DNA of 64,000 nucleotides, from contig QCIK01000001.1 of NCBI GenBank assembly GCA_003216715.1, forward strand, positions 1 through 64,000, written 5' to 3'. Below are positions 63,922-64,000 of this stretch, one piece after another. This stretch comes from Prochlorococcus sp. AG-402-L09 (GTDB lineage: Bacteria > Cyanobacteriota > Cyanobacteriia > PCC-6307 > Cyanobiaceae). The notes below the pieces were generated by a model. The model made no database searches, was not told the origin of the DNA, and saw only the letters and a program-made list of their open reading frames with translations. The position numbers and the translations under genes are program-made. How positions within the stretch are numbered: the first letter of the stretch is position 1; every line of letters begins with the position of its first letter.

Positions 63922-64000
63922 ATGGAAAATTTAAGATCCTTATCTCATAGAAACCAAATTTTTAAAAAGGAAATGGAGTTTAATCAAATTGAAACTCGTG
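63922..64000 (+). CDS. Possible start of a protein truncated by the window edge (unidentified)
   Basis: ATG with frame open to the end: MENLRSLSHRNQIFKKEMEFNQIETR. Confidence 0.35.
   Translation, partial: MENLRSLSHRNQIFKKEMEFNQIETR

Overview
64 kb of AT-rich, densely coding cyanobacterial chromosome. The pcb chlorophyll a/b-binding antenna gene, ndhD, menB/menD, lycopene cyclase, a protochlorophyllide-reductase-like SDR and overall gene content indicate a marine picocyanobacterium, most likely Prochlorococcus (clade not assignable without a search). Most of the window is core metabolism: proA, folB, prlC, ndhD, thrB, glk, thrS, trpS, a Mn-type ABC transporter, lepB, menD, menB, glgA, murF, glmU, aroA, ubiD-family, comB, amidase, murI, prenyl diphosphate synthase, acs, hisS, ugd, fur, arsS-like, metY, metA, cbiX. 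No rRNA, tRNA, CRISPR array or complete mobile element was recognised. The most interesting parts are: (i) a divergent three-gene locus at 54.0-58.1 kb pairing a glucosylglycerol-phosphate-phosphatase (StpA/GgpP)-like protein with a 511-aa possible dehydrogenase-like protein and a NahK-like APH-fold kinase, with no glucosylglycerol-phosphate synthase in the window; (ii) a POR-like SDR paralog lacking the expected active-site Cys, whose coding sequence contains a 26-bp perfect palindrome plus T-run that looks like an intrinsic terminator; (iii) a membrane protein with a GIY-YIG-like N-terminus; (iv) a eukaryote-type UDP-glucose dehydrogenase; (v) a structured non-coding region near the right edge with DnaA-box-like 9-mers; (vi) the small-ORF-rich region upstream of pcb. 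All family calls come from reading the translations; no database search was run.
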